Shown piece by piece: positions 19,503 to 27,880 of a DNA stretch of 64,000 nucleotides (the first letter of the stretch is position 1; each line of letters starts with the position of its first letter). Location of the stretch: contig NZ_MDGK01000009.1 of assembly GCF_001870465.1 (NCBI RefSeq), positions 95,578 through 159,577 of the forward strand, given 5' to 3'. The translations under genes were made by a program, and so were the position numbers. This DNA is from Pseudomonas extremorientalis (lineage in GTDB: Bacteria; Pseudomonadota; Gammaproteobacteria; Pseudomonadales; Pseudomonadaceae). Below the pieces are notes generated by a model. It was not told where the DNA came from. It worked only from the letters and a program-made list of their open reading frames with translations, and ran no database searches.

Positions 19503-20108
19503 CTACTTGGCGCTCAATGCGTCCAGGAACTCGGTATGCCGTAACGCCTGGGAAAACATCGGCAGGGTGAAGTTCTCGGCAGCCTTTTGCTGTTCTTCGG
19601 TGAATGTCGCCGTGCAATCGGTCAAGGTCACGACGTTGTAGCCTTTTTCGTAGCCTGAGCGCACGGTGCCCTCGACACAGCAGTTGGTCAGGAACCCTGC
19701 CACTACCAGGTTGTGGATGCCGTTGTTGCGCAGCACCAAGTCCAGTCCCGTGGTTGCAAACCCATCCAGCCCGCGCTTGCCCTCCACGAGGATGTCGCTG
19801 GTTTCCCGGGGAATCGCATCGGTGATTTCGGCTCCCCAACTGCCTGTGCGAAACGCGCTGCCGTCGGCAACGCCTTTGAGAATCCCATAGTCACGCGTGG
19901 TCAGTTCGGGATAGCCATCGGTAAACTGGATTGGCAGGTGAATGATCCTTACGCCCGACTTGCGTGCCTGTTGCACCGTGGTTGCGGTGTTGGCCAGCAT
20001 GTCGGACTGGTGCATGACGTCTTTGACGGCGTCATGAAACACGCCCCCTGGCGTGGTGAAGTCGTTCTGGAACTCGATCAGGACAAGGGCTGTGGCGTTT
20101 GGATTCAT
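19503..20108 (-). CDS. Isochorismatase-like cysteine hydrolase
   Basis: A 201-residue member of the isochorismatase/nicotinamidase superfamily. The catalytic triad is visible: Asp16 in IEFQNDF, Lys111 in VEGKRGLDGF and Cys144 in TNCCVEGTVR, with the cis-peptide region just before the Cys. Substrate is unknown; family members hydrolyse amides, isochorismate or ureido compounds. It is a single-gene unit, convergent with the pst operon. Confidence 0.92.
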   Translation of the reverse strand: MNPNATALVLIEFQNDFTTPGGVFHDAVKDVMHQSDMLANTATTVQQARKSGVRIIHLPIQFTDGYPELTTRDYGILKGVADGSAFRTGSWGAEITDAIPRETSDILVEGKRGLDGFATTGLDLVLRNNGIHNLVVAGFLTNCCVEGTVRSGYEKGYNVVTLTDCTATFTEEQQKAAENFTLPMFSQALRHTEFLDALSAK

Positions 20109-20305
20109 GTCGGGTCTCCGATAGGGTTGATGACACAGGGGCGGCGTGTCGCTTCAGCATAGACACCTCTGGCGCGTTATCCCGCAACCACCGGTTTGAC
20201 CCTGGTTTTATATTTCGCCATTCGTCTAATGCCGGGCACTCCAGACGCCGTGCCGTCTCTGAACAATAAGCGCGGATAACCCGAGCGTACAAATGGAGAA
20301 CCCGT

Positions 20306-20503
20306 ATGGACATCAATGAAAACGCCCCAGGGAATATTTCACAACAGGACGTGACCCGCGGCACAGACAACGAGACCGGGCATGATCCAAGGCATGACGA
20401 GGATAATATCCCGCTCCCGCCAGACGACGAGGCGCCGCTTGAAGAGGATATGTCTGACGTGGATGCTGCCGATTCAGTCGCGCGGGAACACCCCGACAAT
20501 TGA
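20306..20503 (+). CDS. Small acidic, probably disordered protein
   Basis: A 65-residue protein with TGGAGAA 8 bases before ATG 20306 and an intrinsic terminator 16 bases after its stop, so it is a complete single-gene unit. About one third of residues are Asp/Glu; there are no hydrophobic segments or Cys. Function unknown; similar small acidic proteins occur as stress-related proteins in pseudomonads. Confidence 0.75.
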   Translation: MDINENAPGNISQQDVTRGTDNETGHDPRHDEDNIPLPPDDEAPLEEDMSDVDAADSVAREHPDN

Positions 20504-20518
20504 TGAGCCCCCCGGCAC

Positions 20519-20550
20519 AAAAAATCCCTACCTTTGCGTAGGGATTTTTG
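20519..20550 (+). terminator. Intrinsic terminator
   Basis: AAAATCCCTAC - CTTTGC - GTAGGGATTTTT: 11-bp stem followed by T-run, directly after the small acidic gene. Confidence 0.92.
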
Positions 20551-20681
20551 TTGGGCCGGTCCGCTGCTGATCAGTAGAGGGTGCGATGCAGGCTACACAT
20601 GGTTCCCTTCTGTAGATTGGCAAGCCTTGATTTGCACAGGGAAAGTACCGTCAGGCCAGGGGCGCTCTGAGGATTGAGACG

Positions 20682-20708
20682 AAAAAACCCGACCTGGGGC
20701 GGGTTTTA
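20682..20708 (-). terminator. Intrinsic terminator of tRNA-Leu
   Basis: AAAACCCG / CGGGTTTT stem with an 8-base loop; on the minus strand it ends in a run of six T, placed 43 bases beyond the tRNA 3' end. Confidence 0.85.
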
Positions 20709-20750
20709 AAAGGCTTCATGGACGTTACTGGCTGCCCATGGAACAAGAGA

Positions 20751-20837
20751 TGGTGCCCGAACCCGGAATCGAACCGGGACGCCCTTACGAGCGGGGGATT
20801 TTAAGTCCCATGCGTCTACCAGTTTCGCCATTCGGGC
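20751..20837 (-). tRNA. tRNA-Leu (UAA anticodon)
   Basis: An 87-base class II tRNA on the minus strand with encoded CCA. Acceptor stem GCCCGAA pairs with TTCGGGC; the anticodon loop CTTAAAA gives UAA (codons UUA/UUG); the long variable arm is present; the T-loop is GGTTCGATTCC. No integrated element is attached to its 3' end. Confidence 0.97.
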
Positions 20838-21108
20838 GGTAGCGCGGTGTAGCAGGGTTGGGAATATATAGATCCAGGCGCTTGGATGCAAGGTCGCAGA
20901 GGGGCTTTATTGCATTCGTGGGTGGGCGAAAAAGCTTGCCAGATCAGTGATCTAGAAAGGTTTTCGGCAGCGGCCCGGAGGATGTCGTCGGCCCGCGCTG
21001 TTGACCCTGGCATCAAAAGCCGACACGACATGCGGTCGTCCATTGAAGTATCCGGGGTGTAAGGTAAAGCCTGCAACGCTGGCAACATCTCAGGTAGACG
21101 AGGTGATT

Positions 21109-21294
21109 ATGAGCACTCCAATGCTGAACAAGCTGCACATCAATGGGTACGACGTGGTACGGGTAAACTATGGACCCTGGCGGGTGTGCACGCCCAAGGA
21201 CCGGTTGGCGTCGTTCAATTCCCGTGAGCAGGCACTGGCGTATGCTGCCACGCTGCCCGGGTATCGTGCCCGTAGCAGGCCGATGGCCAGGTAG
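21109..21294 (+). CDS. Small conserved hypothetical protein (61 aa)
   Basis: The ATG at 21109 is preceded by GAGGTGATT, a good ribosome site, and starts MSTPMLNKLHINGYDVVRVN. The 61 residues contain a pattern of short strand (GYDVVRVNYGPWRVC), then a helix with SREQALAYAATLPG. That strand-strand-helix layout with an aromatic core resembles the 61-residue protein at 48491 (GYLITKRADGWHLINF, then ASESQAIAVAEVF), suggesting the same small fold. Function unknown. It converges with the DinB gene 20 bases away. Confidence 0.75.
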   Translation: MSTPMLNKLHINGYDVVRVNYGPWRVCTPKDRLASFNSREQALAYAATLPGYRARSRPMAR

Positions 21295-21314
21295 ATCGAT
21301 GCTTGCTGCCGAAC

Positions 21315-21842
21315 TCAGTCGATCAATGCCAGCAAATCCGTAGTGCCCACATCCAGCCCCGCCTGGGACAGCAGCGTGGTGGCCTGGCCCCGGTGATGGG
21401 TCTGGTGGTTGAAGAAGTGCACCAGCAGGCTGAAGAAGGGTTTGTCGGCTGTCACCCCGCGCATGTTGCTGTAGTGCAGGCGCTGATCCAGGTCGGGCTC
21501 GCGCACGGTGTGGGCCCAGTCGATGATCAACTGGTCCAGCCAGGCGCGGTGGGTGGCCAGTTCGCGGATATCGGCAAATGCCAACTGCCTCAGGTCGACC
21601 GGTGCGGCAATCGCCTCCAGCGGCGTCAGCGCTGTGTAGCCGGCTGGATGCCGGGCAAACCGCTTGAGCCACACAGTGTCGCCCAGCGCCACATGGTTGA
21701 GCGTGCCGAGGATCGAGCCGAAAAACGCCTGGCGATCCATCAATAACTCGGCGTCCGACAGCGTACTGGCCGCGTCGTAGAGCTTGCGGTTCATCCACTG
21801 GTTGTAGTTCGCCATCAATGCGATGTGTTCAATCCGGTTCAC
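21315..21842 (-). CDS. DinB-family protein
   Basis: 175 residues from a GTG at 21842 (MNRIEHIALMANYNQWMNRKLY), a start that keeps the conserved first helix; an ATG at 21815 would truncate it. Four-helix DinB/DUF664 fold with metal-binding histidines at LNHVALGD and FNHQTHHRGQ. Members are metal-dependent thiol transferases or hydrolases, often stress-related. No clear substrate. Confidence 0.88.
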   Translation of the reverse strand: MNRIEHIALMANYNQWMNRKLYDAASTLSDAELLMDRQAFFGSILGTLNHVALGDTVWLKRFARHPAGYTALTPLEAIAAPVDLRQLAFADIRELATHRAWLDQLIIDWAHTVREPDLDQRLHYSNMRGVTADKPFFSLLVHFFNHQTHHRGQATTLLSQAGLDVGTTDLLALID

Positions 21843-21967
21843 GTGGGTGTTTTCTCGAAGACGCGGTGACGGGATGATAAGCCGTGCCCGCCCGGCGGTC
21901 ATGGTGTTCCGGCAAGGCCGGGCTATGGTTGTCAGACGCCAACACTGCGCTCTGGGAGGGTAGCACC

Positions 21968-22657
21968 ATGAACACCAGCGACTTACTGGAACAACTCTTG
22001 CGCGCCGGGCAAGGTGGCAGTGCTTCCACTGGCGGCCTCGGCGGGCTGCTGGGCGGTTTACTGAAAGGCACCAGCACCGGCAACGCTTCCACCGGTGGCG
22101 GCCTGGGTGATCTATTGGGCGGCCTTGGCGGCATGCTGGGCGGTACGACGGGCGCTCGTCCTGCCCAAGGGCGTTCCGGGGGAATGAATTACGCGGCACT
22201 CGCGTCCCTGGGCATGGCCGCATTCCAGGCCTATCAAGCCTGGCAACGCCAGCAGGCCAACGCGCCACAGCAAGCCTTCCAGACGGTGGACCAGCTCGCC
22301 GGTCCCGCCGCCGAAGCCCACAGCCACGCGGTACTGCGTGCCTTGATCGCGGCGGCCAAGGCAGACGGGCGCATCGATGAGCAAGAGCAGCAGTTGATTT
22401 CCAATGAATTGGGCCGGCATACCGACGACCCGCAACTGCAACAATGGCTCGACGCTGAAGTGGCCAAGCCGCTGGATGCGACGGATTTCGCCGAGTTTGC
22501 CAGCGACCCGGCGGTGGCAGCCGAGGTGTACCTGGCCAGTGTGATGCTGGTGGACGATCAGCAGGACGCCGAACGCAATTACCTGGACGACCTGGCAGGG
22601 CAGTTGCAAATCGACCCGCAATTGCAACTGCACCTGGAACAACAAGCCAAGGCCTAG
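21968..22657 (+). CDS. DUF533 / TerB-like protein
   Basis: 229 residues; ATG 21968 with GGGAGG 9 bases upstream. The N-terminal ~75 residues are Gly/Leu-rich repeats (GGLGGLLGGLLKG, GGGLGDLLGGLGGMLGG), low complexity and likely membrane-interacting. The C-terminal half is a TerB-like helical domain (LRALIAAAKADGRIDEQEQQLI), which carries acidic residues typical of metal binding. E. coli YebE is of this family. The role is unknown, with envelope-stress links in relatives. The stop overlaps the convergent stop of the next gene by 3-4 bases. Confidence 0.9.
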   Translation: MNTSDLLEQLLRAGQGGSASTGGLGGLLGGLLKGTSTGNASTGGGLGDLLGGLGGMLGGTTGARPAQGRSGGMNYAALASLGMAAFQAYQAWQRQQANAPQQAFQTVDQLAGPAAEAHSHAVLRALIAAAKADGRIDEQEQQLISNELGRHTDDPQLQQWLDAEVAKPLDATDFAEFASDPAVAAEVYLASVMLVDDQQDAERNYLDDLAGQLQIDPQLQLHLEQQAKA

Positions 22658-23475
22658 AAGCGCAGTGTGGCGCCGGTGGTCAACCACTGCGCCCGATCCC
22701 CGATCAGGCTGCGACCGACCACCAGGTCCACGTCGACGAATTCGCCCAAGTGCAGCCGGGGCCCGGCCTGCCAGGCCTGGTCGCCGCCTTCCTGGCCGTA
22801 GCGCTCGGCGATCAGCGTCAACAACGGTGCCACCTGATACTCGAAACCGGTGCCCCAGGTCAGGCGGTGCTGCTGGTCACCATCGTTGTAGGCATGGGAC
22901 CAGCCGGCATTCAGGTTCAGCCGTAGGGGTGCCAGCGGTTGCCAGGTCAACGGGATATTGAAGTCTGCGCCATCAAACCCGTGTTGACGACCCAGGGCAA
23001 AATGCGCGCCGGCGGACAGGGCCAGCTCCAGGCCCAGATCCTCCCGCGACCATACCTGGGCCTTGAGCTGCGGGTTCACCTGGGTTTCGCCCTTGTCTGT
23101 GCTGGTTGCACGCGACAGGGCAGCGCCCCATTGCACCGACGGCAGCGCGGCGAAGGTGCAGGCCGGTGACAGCGTTTCTGTATGCGTAGTGCCGTCGTGG
23201 CGGTTAGCGGTGTACCAGGCGTCGACGTTGCATTCGCCCGGCGCGTTGATCGCACCGTCGTCGACCACATAGGAACCGCCGGCTGCGTTGGCTTTTGACA
23301 GCAAGGCAATCGTCAACAGGATGCCCAGTGTCAGGCCGATAAAGATCAAATTGCGCTGCAATGCGCGGCGTTTGGCCGGTGGCAGCAGCAGTAACGTGTG
23401 GCGTGCACCGCGGTAGTGACGCGCACGGTATTTGGCAAACCCGTCCTGGCGGGCTGGGGTGTGTTTTTTGTGCAT
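22654..23475 (-). CDS. Hypothetical envelope beta-barrel-like protein
   Basis: 273 residues; GAGG lies 6 bases before ATG 23475. A basic cytoplasmic N-terminus of about 40 residues precedes one hydrophobic segment (LIFIGLTLGILLTIALLSKANAA), an uncleaved anchor or long signal. The remainder shows alternating amphipathic strands (LRLNLNAGWSHAY, LTWGTGFEYQVAPLLTLIAERYG) and ends in ATLRF, the C-terminal Phe typical of outer-membrane barrels. No family recognised. It is the last gene of the mgtA cluster, 18 bases after the DUF2493 gene. Confidence 0.75.
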   Translation of the reverse strand: MHKKHTPARQDGFAKYRARHYRGARHTLLLLPPAKRRALQRNLIFIGLTLGILLTIALLSKANAAGGSYVVDDGAINAPGECNVDAWYTANRHDGTTHTETLSPACTFAALPSVQWGAALSRATSTDKGETQVNPQLKAQVWSREDLGLELALSAGAHFALGRQHGFDGADFNIPLTWQPLAPLRLNLNAGWSHAYNDGDQQHRLTWGTGFEYQVAPLLTLIAERYGQEGGDQAWQAGPRLHLGEFVDVDLVVGRSLIGDRAQWLTTGATLRF

Positions 23476-23493
23476 GATGCACCTCACATGAAT

Positions 23494-23841
23494 TCAGCTT
23501 TCTACGGTCAGTACCGAAATGCCGCTGGCCTTGGCCTGGCACACCAGCTCGCTGGTGTCGTCCCCGCCCGGCAGGGCGATGACCACATCGGGGCGGCTGT
23601 CGGTCAGCATGAAATGGTTGCGCTGGCGTTCCGCCTGTTTGCCGTGGCGTTGCCAGTTGGGCGGGTAGCGCACCACGTCGATGCCCAGTTCCCGCGCCCA
23701 TTCCTCGACGTCACTGCCGAGGAATTGGTTGCCGCCGTGGATCAATACCTGCACCGGGCGCAGGCGGTGGTAAGCGTCCAGCACCTGGCGGGACATTTTG
23801 GTGTCGGCGTAATGACGACCTGCACAGATCAAGACGCGCAT
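23494..23841 (-). CDS. DUF2493 / SLOG-like nucleotide-binding protein
   Basis: 115 residues from ATG 23841, with AAGGAA upstream. The start MRVLICAGRHYAD, the HGGNQFLGSD glycine loop and the ALPGGDDTSELV motif match the YpsA/DUF2493 branch of the SLOG Rossmann superfamily, which binds nucleotides or their derivatives. It lies between mgtA (65-base gap) and the barrel-like gene. Function in this context is unknown; a ligand-sensing role linked to Mg2+ or nucleotide status is an inference. Confidence 0.85.
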   Translation of the reverse strand: MRVLICAGRHYADTKMSRQVLDAYHRLRPVQVLIHGGNQFLGSDVEEWARELGIDVVRYPPNWQRHGKQAERQRNHFMLTDSRPDVVIALPGGDDTSELVCQAKASGISVLTVES

Positions 23842-23906
23842 AGGGTGTTTCCTTGTAGTGCACGGTGGCGGCCGGGCGACCGCCACCGTTTAAACGGCGG
23901 GGGAGA

Positions 23907-26621
23907 TCAGTACCACTGCTTGAAGCGGCGGATGTAGATCGTCTTCATCAGTTGGGCCACGCAGCAGTAGCTGAGCAGGGTGCCCACCAGCCATGGGAAG
24001 TAGGCCATCGGCAACGGTTGCAGGCCCACCAGGGTGCCCAGCGGCGAGAACGGCACATAGATCCCCAGTACGATCACCACGCAGGTCATCATCAACACCG
24101 GCCACGCGGCGGTGCTCTGGAAGAATGGGACCTTGCGGGTGCGCAACATGTGCACCACCAGGGTTTGCGAGAGCAGGCCCTCGATGAACCAGCCGGACTG
24201 GAACAGGGTCTGCATCTCGACGCTGTTGGCGGCGAACACGTACCACATCAGCGCAAAGGTGGTGATGTCGAAGATCGACGAAGTCGGCCCGATCCAGATC
24301 ATGAAGCGGCCGATGTTTTTCGCATCCCACTTGCGCGGCTTGGCCAGGTATTCCTTGTCCATCTTGTCCCATGGCAACGCCAGCTGGGAGATGTCGTACA
24401 TCAGGTTCTGCAGCAGCAGGTGGATCGACAGCATCGGCAGGAACGGAATGAACGCACTGGCCACCAGCACCGAGAACACGTTGCCGAAGTTGGAGCTGGC
24501 GGTCATGTTCAGGTACTTCATGATATTTCCGAAGGTTTCGCGGCCCTTGAGCACACCTTCTTCCAGCACCATCAGGCTCTTTTCCAGCAGGATGATATCG
24601 GCTGATTCCTTGGCGATATCGGTGGCGGTGTCGACCGAGATCCCCACGTCGGCATCACGCAGCGCCGGTGCATCGTTGATCCCGTCACCGAGGAAGCCCA
24701 CGGTGTGGCCGTTGGCTTGCAGCGCCTTGAGCACCCGGGATTTCTGCAGCGGTGTCAGCTTGGCAAACACGGTACGTTCTTCCACGCGGCGCAGCAGCGT
24801 CGCGTCGTCCATCGCTTCGATTTCGGTGCCCAGCAACGGCTGGCCTGGATCGAGGCCGACCTGGCGGCAGATCTTGCTGGTGACCACGGCGTTATCGCCG
24901 GTGAGCACTTTGATCGCCACGCCAATCTGTTGCAGCGCGGCAATCGCAGGGCCGGCGGTTTCCTTCGGTGGATCAAGGAAGGTCAGGAAGCCCTGAATCA
25001 CCAGGTTGCGCTCATCGGCCGTGGTGTACTGCTGACGCGCCAGGGATTTAGGGATGTGACGGGTCGCCACTACCAGCACGCGGAAACCGTCCTCGTTGTA
25101 GTCGTTGGCGATCGCCAGCAGTTCCTCGCGGCGACGATCATCCAGTGGCACCGCAGCGCCGGCTTCCATCACATGCGTGGAAATGCTCAGCATCTCTTCC
25201 ACGGCGCCTTTGCACACCAGCAGTTGATCGTCGGCGGCATCCTTGACCACGATCGACAGGCGACGGCGGACGAAGTCGAACGGCAACTCATCCACTTTGC
25301 TGTAGGCAAACGGCACCTGGAACTTCGGATTACGTTCCGAGAACTCCACCACCGCCTGGTCCATCAGGTTTTTCATGCCGCTCTGGTGATGGCTGTTGAG
25401 CCAGGCCAGGGACAGCACGGCGTCGTCACGTTGGCCGAAGGCGTTGACGTGGTGTTCGAGGATGATCTTGTCCTGGGTCAGGGTGCCGGTCTTGTCGGTG
25501 CACAGCACATCCATCGAACCGAAGTTCTGGATCGCGTTGAGGCGCTTGACCACCACTTTGCGCTTGGCCATGGCCGTGGCGCCCTTGGCCAGGTTGGCGC
25601 TGACGATCATCGGCAGCATTTCCGGGGTGAGGCCTACGGCAACTGCCAGGGCAAACAGGAACGCATCCCCCCAATCACCCTTGGAGAAGCCATTGAGCAG
25701 GAACACGATCGGCACCATCACCAGCATGAAGCGGATCAGCAACCAACTGACGCTGTTCACGCCGCGGTCGAACGCGGTTTGCACCCGCGAGCCGACAATC
25801 GCCTTGGCCAGGGAGCCAAAGTAGGTGCGTGCCCCGGTGGCCACGACGACAGCCTGTGCCCGACCGCTGACCACGTTGGTGCCCATGAAGCAGATGTTGG
25901 GCAGGTCCAGCAGGTTGCCCTGGTCGGCGGCCATGGCGCTGGCGGATTTGTGTGTGACATCGCCGAGGGTGTCGTACTTTTCCACCGGCAAGGCTTCGCC
26001 GGTCAGCACCGCCTGGCTGATGAACAGGTCACGGGACTCGATCAGGCGGATATCGGCCGGGATCATGTCGCCGGCCGACAGCTGCACGATATCGCCGGCC
26101 ACCAGCTCGCGCATCGGCACTTCACGCAGGGTCGGTTGCGAGCCCACTTGCTCACGGCGCAGCACGGTGGCCGTGGTGCGGACCATGGCCTTGAGGGCTT
26201 CGGCGGATTTGGCCGAGCGGTGTTCCTGCCAGAAGCGCAGCAGGCTGCTGAGCAATACCATGGTCATGATGATGATGACTTTGGTCGGGTCGGCGTCTTC
26301 GCCTTCCTGCATCGGCAGCCAGCAGTCAGTGAAGAAGCTGATGCCGCCCAGGGTCAGCAGCACATAGATGAATGGGTTGTTCAGTGCCTGCAGGAACTGC
26401 ACGATGGCGTGAGGCGGCTTGTCATGGGCGACTTCGTTGTAGCCTTCGCGTTGCAGGCGCGCCTGGGCGTCCAGCTCGGTGAGGCCGTCCTTGGTGGCGC
26501 GGACGTTGGCCAAGGTGGCCGACAATCCGTTCTGGGCTTCGCGGGCGGCGCGCATCGACAGTCTGGTGTCGGTGTGGCTGCTGCTCTTTTTGTTCAATGG
26601 GGCGTTTTTTACGGCGCTCAT
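23907..26621 (-). CDS. mgtA: Magnesium-transporting P-type ATPase
   Basis: 904 residues, P3B-type ATPase, usual length about 900. ATG 26621 has GGAG 8 bases upstream. N-terminal cation-ATPase domain, then SAGDMIPADIRLI actuator and TGEALPVEK (TGE loop), the phosphorylation motif CTDKTGTLTQD, the hinge GDGINDAPALRDADVGISV, and about ten membrane helices. It imports Mg2+ under magnesium limitation, in PhoPQ-type control in relatives. The upstream region contains a small ORF and a long leader (26859-27592), and two small genes follow. Confidence 0.95.
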   Translation of the reverse strand: MSAVKNAPLNKKSSSHTDTRLSMRAAREAQNGLSATLANVRATKDGLTELDAQARLQREGYNEVAHDKPPHAIVQFLQALNNPFIYVLLTLGGISFFTDCWLPMQEGEDADPTKVIIIMTMVLLSSLLRFWQEHRSAKSAEALKAMVRTTATVLRREQVGSQPTLREVPMRELVAGDIVQLSAGDMIPADIRLIESRDLFISQAVLTGEALPVEKYDTLGDVTHKSASAMAADQGNLLDLPNICFMGTNVVSGRAQAVVVATGARTYFGSLAKAIVGSRVQTAFDRGVNSVSWLLIRFMLVMVPIVFLLNGFSKGDWGDAFLFALAVAVGLTPEMLPMIVSANLAKGATAMAKRKVVVKRLNAIQNFGSMDVLCTDKTGTLTQDKIILEHHVNAFGQRDDAVLSLAWLNSHHQSGMKNLMDQAVVEFSERNPKFQVPFAYSKVDELPFDFVRRRLSIVVKDAADDQLLVCKGAVEEMLSISTHVMEAGAAVPLDDRRREELLAIANDYNEDGFRVLVVATRHIPKSLARQQYTTADERNLVIQGFLTFLDPPKETAGPAIAALQQIGVAIKVLTGDNAVVTSKICRQVGLDPGQPLLGTEIEAMDDATLLRRVEERTVFAKLTPLQKSRVLKALQANGHTVGFLGDGINDAPALRDADVGISVDTATDIAKESADIILLEKSLMVLEEGVLKGRETFGNIMKYLNMTASSNFGNVFSVLVASAFIPFLPMLSIHLLLQNLMYDISQLALPWDKMDKEYLAKPRKWDAKNIGRFMIWIGPTSSIFDITTFALMWYVFAANSVEMQTLFQSGWFIEGLLSQTLVVHMLRTRKVPFFQSTAAWPVLMMTCVVIVLGIYVPFSPLGTLVGLQPLPMAYFPWLVGTLLSYCCVAQLMKTIYIRRFKQWY

Positions 26622-26763
26622 GGTGTGTGCTCCTGTCGCCAATTTTTCGACAAAACATACCCGTTACCGGCCTGATGACAGGCGAGCGAAAGCATGCCGA
26701 GTCGCTAACTTCGCGATCGGTTTAAATAAGGTGTTCACATAACTTCTACAGTGCCCGCTAACA

Positions 26764-26787
26764 GCGCGTTAATTAATTAGCGCGCAG
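26764..26787. repeat. Palindromic AT-core sequence upstream of mgtA
   Basis: Inverted repeat with GCGCG/CGCGC arms around TTAATTAATTA, centred about 155 bases before the mgtA start, in the gap after the small ORF. It may form a hairpin in the mRNA or be a protein site. No T-run follows. Confidence 0.4.
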
Positions 26788-26858
26788 CGGGCTACTACTG
26801 GACGTGTTCATAAAAGAACGCCAGAACAATAATCAGGAAGTTGCTGTTTCCAGCCGGG

Positions 26859-27152
26859 TCAGGCGGCGCGAGCGCTCACATACAGACCGAGCATCAAGCT
26901 GGCCTTGGCCAGGCTGGAAACCTTGGGTCTCTGTGGGTCTTGAGGGTCGGCGTGATCCCAGTGCTGGACCAGTTGGCCACTGTCAGGGCAGATACGCCAA
27001 TGCGCCAGCGGGTAGGCCGGGCGCACTTGGGGGGAGGGTGCAGCAAAGGTTGAGCGGGTAGGCGAAAAACCCACAGGCTCACGGCACAGCTTGGCACGCA
27101 GGGCGGCCGCGAGTGTGCGTACATCGGGCAAAGCAAGGGTTAGCAAGGTCAT
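26859..27152 (-). CDS. Small protein upstream of mgtA (97 aa)
   Basis: ATG 27152 is preceded by GAGGTGTGTT, a good ribosome site. The protein starts MTLLTLALPDVRTLAAALRAKL and its middle is rich in Pro, Trp, His and Cys (PLAHWRICPDSGQLVQHWDH), with a hydrophobic C-terminus. No family recognised. It lies 237 bases upstream of mgtA in the same direction, so it may be the first gene of the operon or a leader whose translation controls mgtA; E. coli and Salmonella use a short mgtL leader in the same place, but this ORF is much longer. Confidence 0.6.
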   Translation of the reverse strand: MTLLTLALPDVRTLAAALRAKLCREPVGFSPTRSTFAAPSPQVRPAYPLAHWRICPDSGQLVQHWDHADPQDPQRPKVSSLAKASLMLGLYVSARAA

Positions 27153-27592
27153 AACACACCTCGGGACCGGACAAGCGACCGGCGAGGCAGTTACGGTGGA
27201 GCATCAAGCTCTAGCGCAGCTTACCGGACCGGGGAGGCGAGTCCTGTCATGTTCTGGGTTTGGCGCCCGATGCCCGCCAAGGCGGTGCTCGGACAGCGAC
27301 TAGATACTGTGTCCATTGGCTTCTTTTGTGAGGTTTAAAAAAGGCCCCAGTTGCAGGCACGGGCAATCTACTCAGGGCGATGCAGGATGTCAACGCTTAA
27401 TGTATTAATTCATTACAAGTTCAGAGTCTGTTCAGATAGAAGGCCTGTTTCAGTTCTGCTTCGGTTGTATCGTTACTTGCACTTCTTCAGCGTTGTGAGC
27501 GGGAAGTAGTTGTTTTTGAAGGTGGAGATGAACGGGCTTGCCTGTATCCTCCAGGGGGGGATACGATCAGGCATCCTCGAAGGAGCCTCTCA
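27153..27592. other. Gene-free region between mgtA cluster and metal-repressor gene
   Basis: 440 bases. The left ~200 bases are GC-rich with several short inverted repeats on the minus strand (for example GAGC-TTGAT-GCTC near 27203 and GGACA/TGTCC near 27300), suggesting a structured 5' leader for the leftward transcript. The right part is AT-richer and holds the repressor operator. I see no further ORF. Confidence 0.5.
27544..27564 (+). promoter_or_regulatory. Probable CsoR/RcnR-type operator (G-tract inverted repeat)
   Basis: GTATCC and GGATAC form an inverted repeat around TCCAGGGGG. A G-run flanked by AT-containing inverted repeats is the operator form of RcnR/FrmR/CsoR repressors. It is 29 bases before the repressor start codon, fit for autoregulation. 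Confidence 0.75.
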
Positions 27593-27859
27593 ATGAGCGA
27601 ACATGTCCACCAAACCCATGACGCCATCGTCAAACGCCTCAAGCGTGCCGAAGGCCATTTGCGCAGCATCACCAGCATGATCGAGGCGCGGCGCCCGTGC
27701 GTGGATATCGCCCAGCAACTGCATGCGGTGGAGAAGGCGATCTGCCAGGCCAAGCGCACGCTGATCCAGGACCATCTCGACCATTGCCTGGAAGACAGCG
27801 TGACGCTGGATAGCCTGGCCTCGCTGGCTGAGCTCAAGCAACTGACCAAATACCTGTAG
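27593..27859 (+). CDS. CsoR/RcnR/FrmR-family metal-sensing repressor
   Basis: 88 residues; AAGGAG lies 10 bases before ATG 27593. All-helical DUF156 family. The conserved Cys36 (RRPCVDIAQQL) and His61 with neighbouring His64/Cys65 (DHLDHCLED) give a metal-site pattern, and N-terminal His4, His6 and His9 match RcnR-like Ni/Co sensors that use N-terminal His ligands. FrmR formaldehyde sensors share the Cys but usually sit beside frmA. Here the next gene is a metal-efflux-type MFS, so nickel/cobalt sensing is favoured. Confidence 0.9.
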   Translation: MSEHVHQTHDAIVKRLKRAEGHLRSITSMIEARRPCVDIAQQLHAVEKAICQAKRTLIQDHLDHCLEDSVTLDSLASLAELKQLTKYL

Positions 27860-27880
27860 GCAACACGCCAGGGGGCTCCC

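Noticed and set aside
20751..20837. tRNA-Leu as attachment site of an element
   Set aside because: No integrase or 3'-end duplication on either side.
24705..26675. 656-residue open frame on the plus strand
   Set aside because: Exact antisense of mgtA with His/Gln/Gly-rich, non-protein-like composition caused by high-GC codon bias.
27153..27592. Known riboswitch (M-box, yybP-ykoY) upstream of the mgtA cluster
   Set aside because: Could not recognise the conserved cores of these classes; kept only as an unspecified structured leader.
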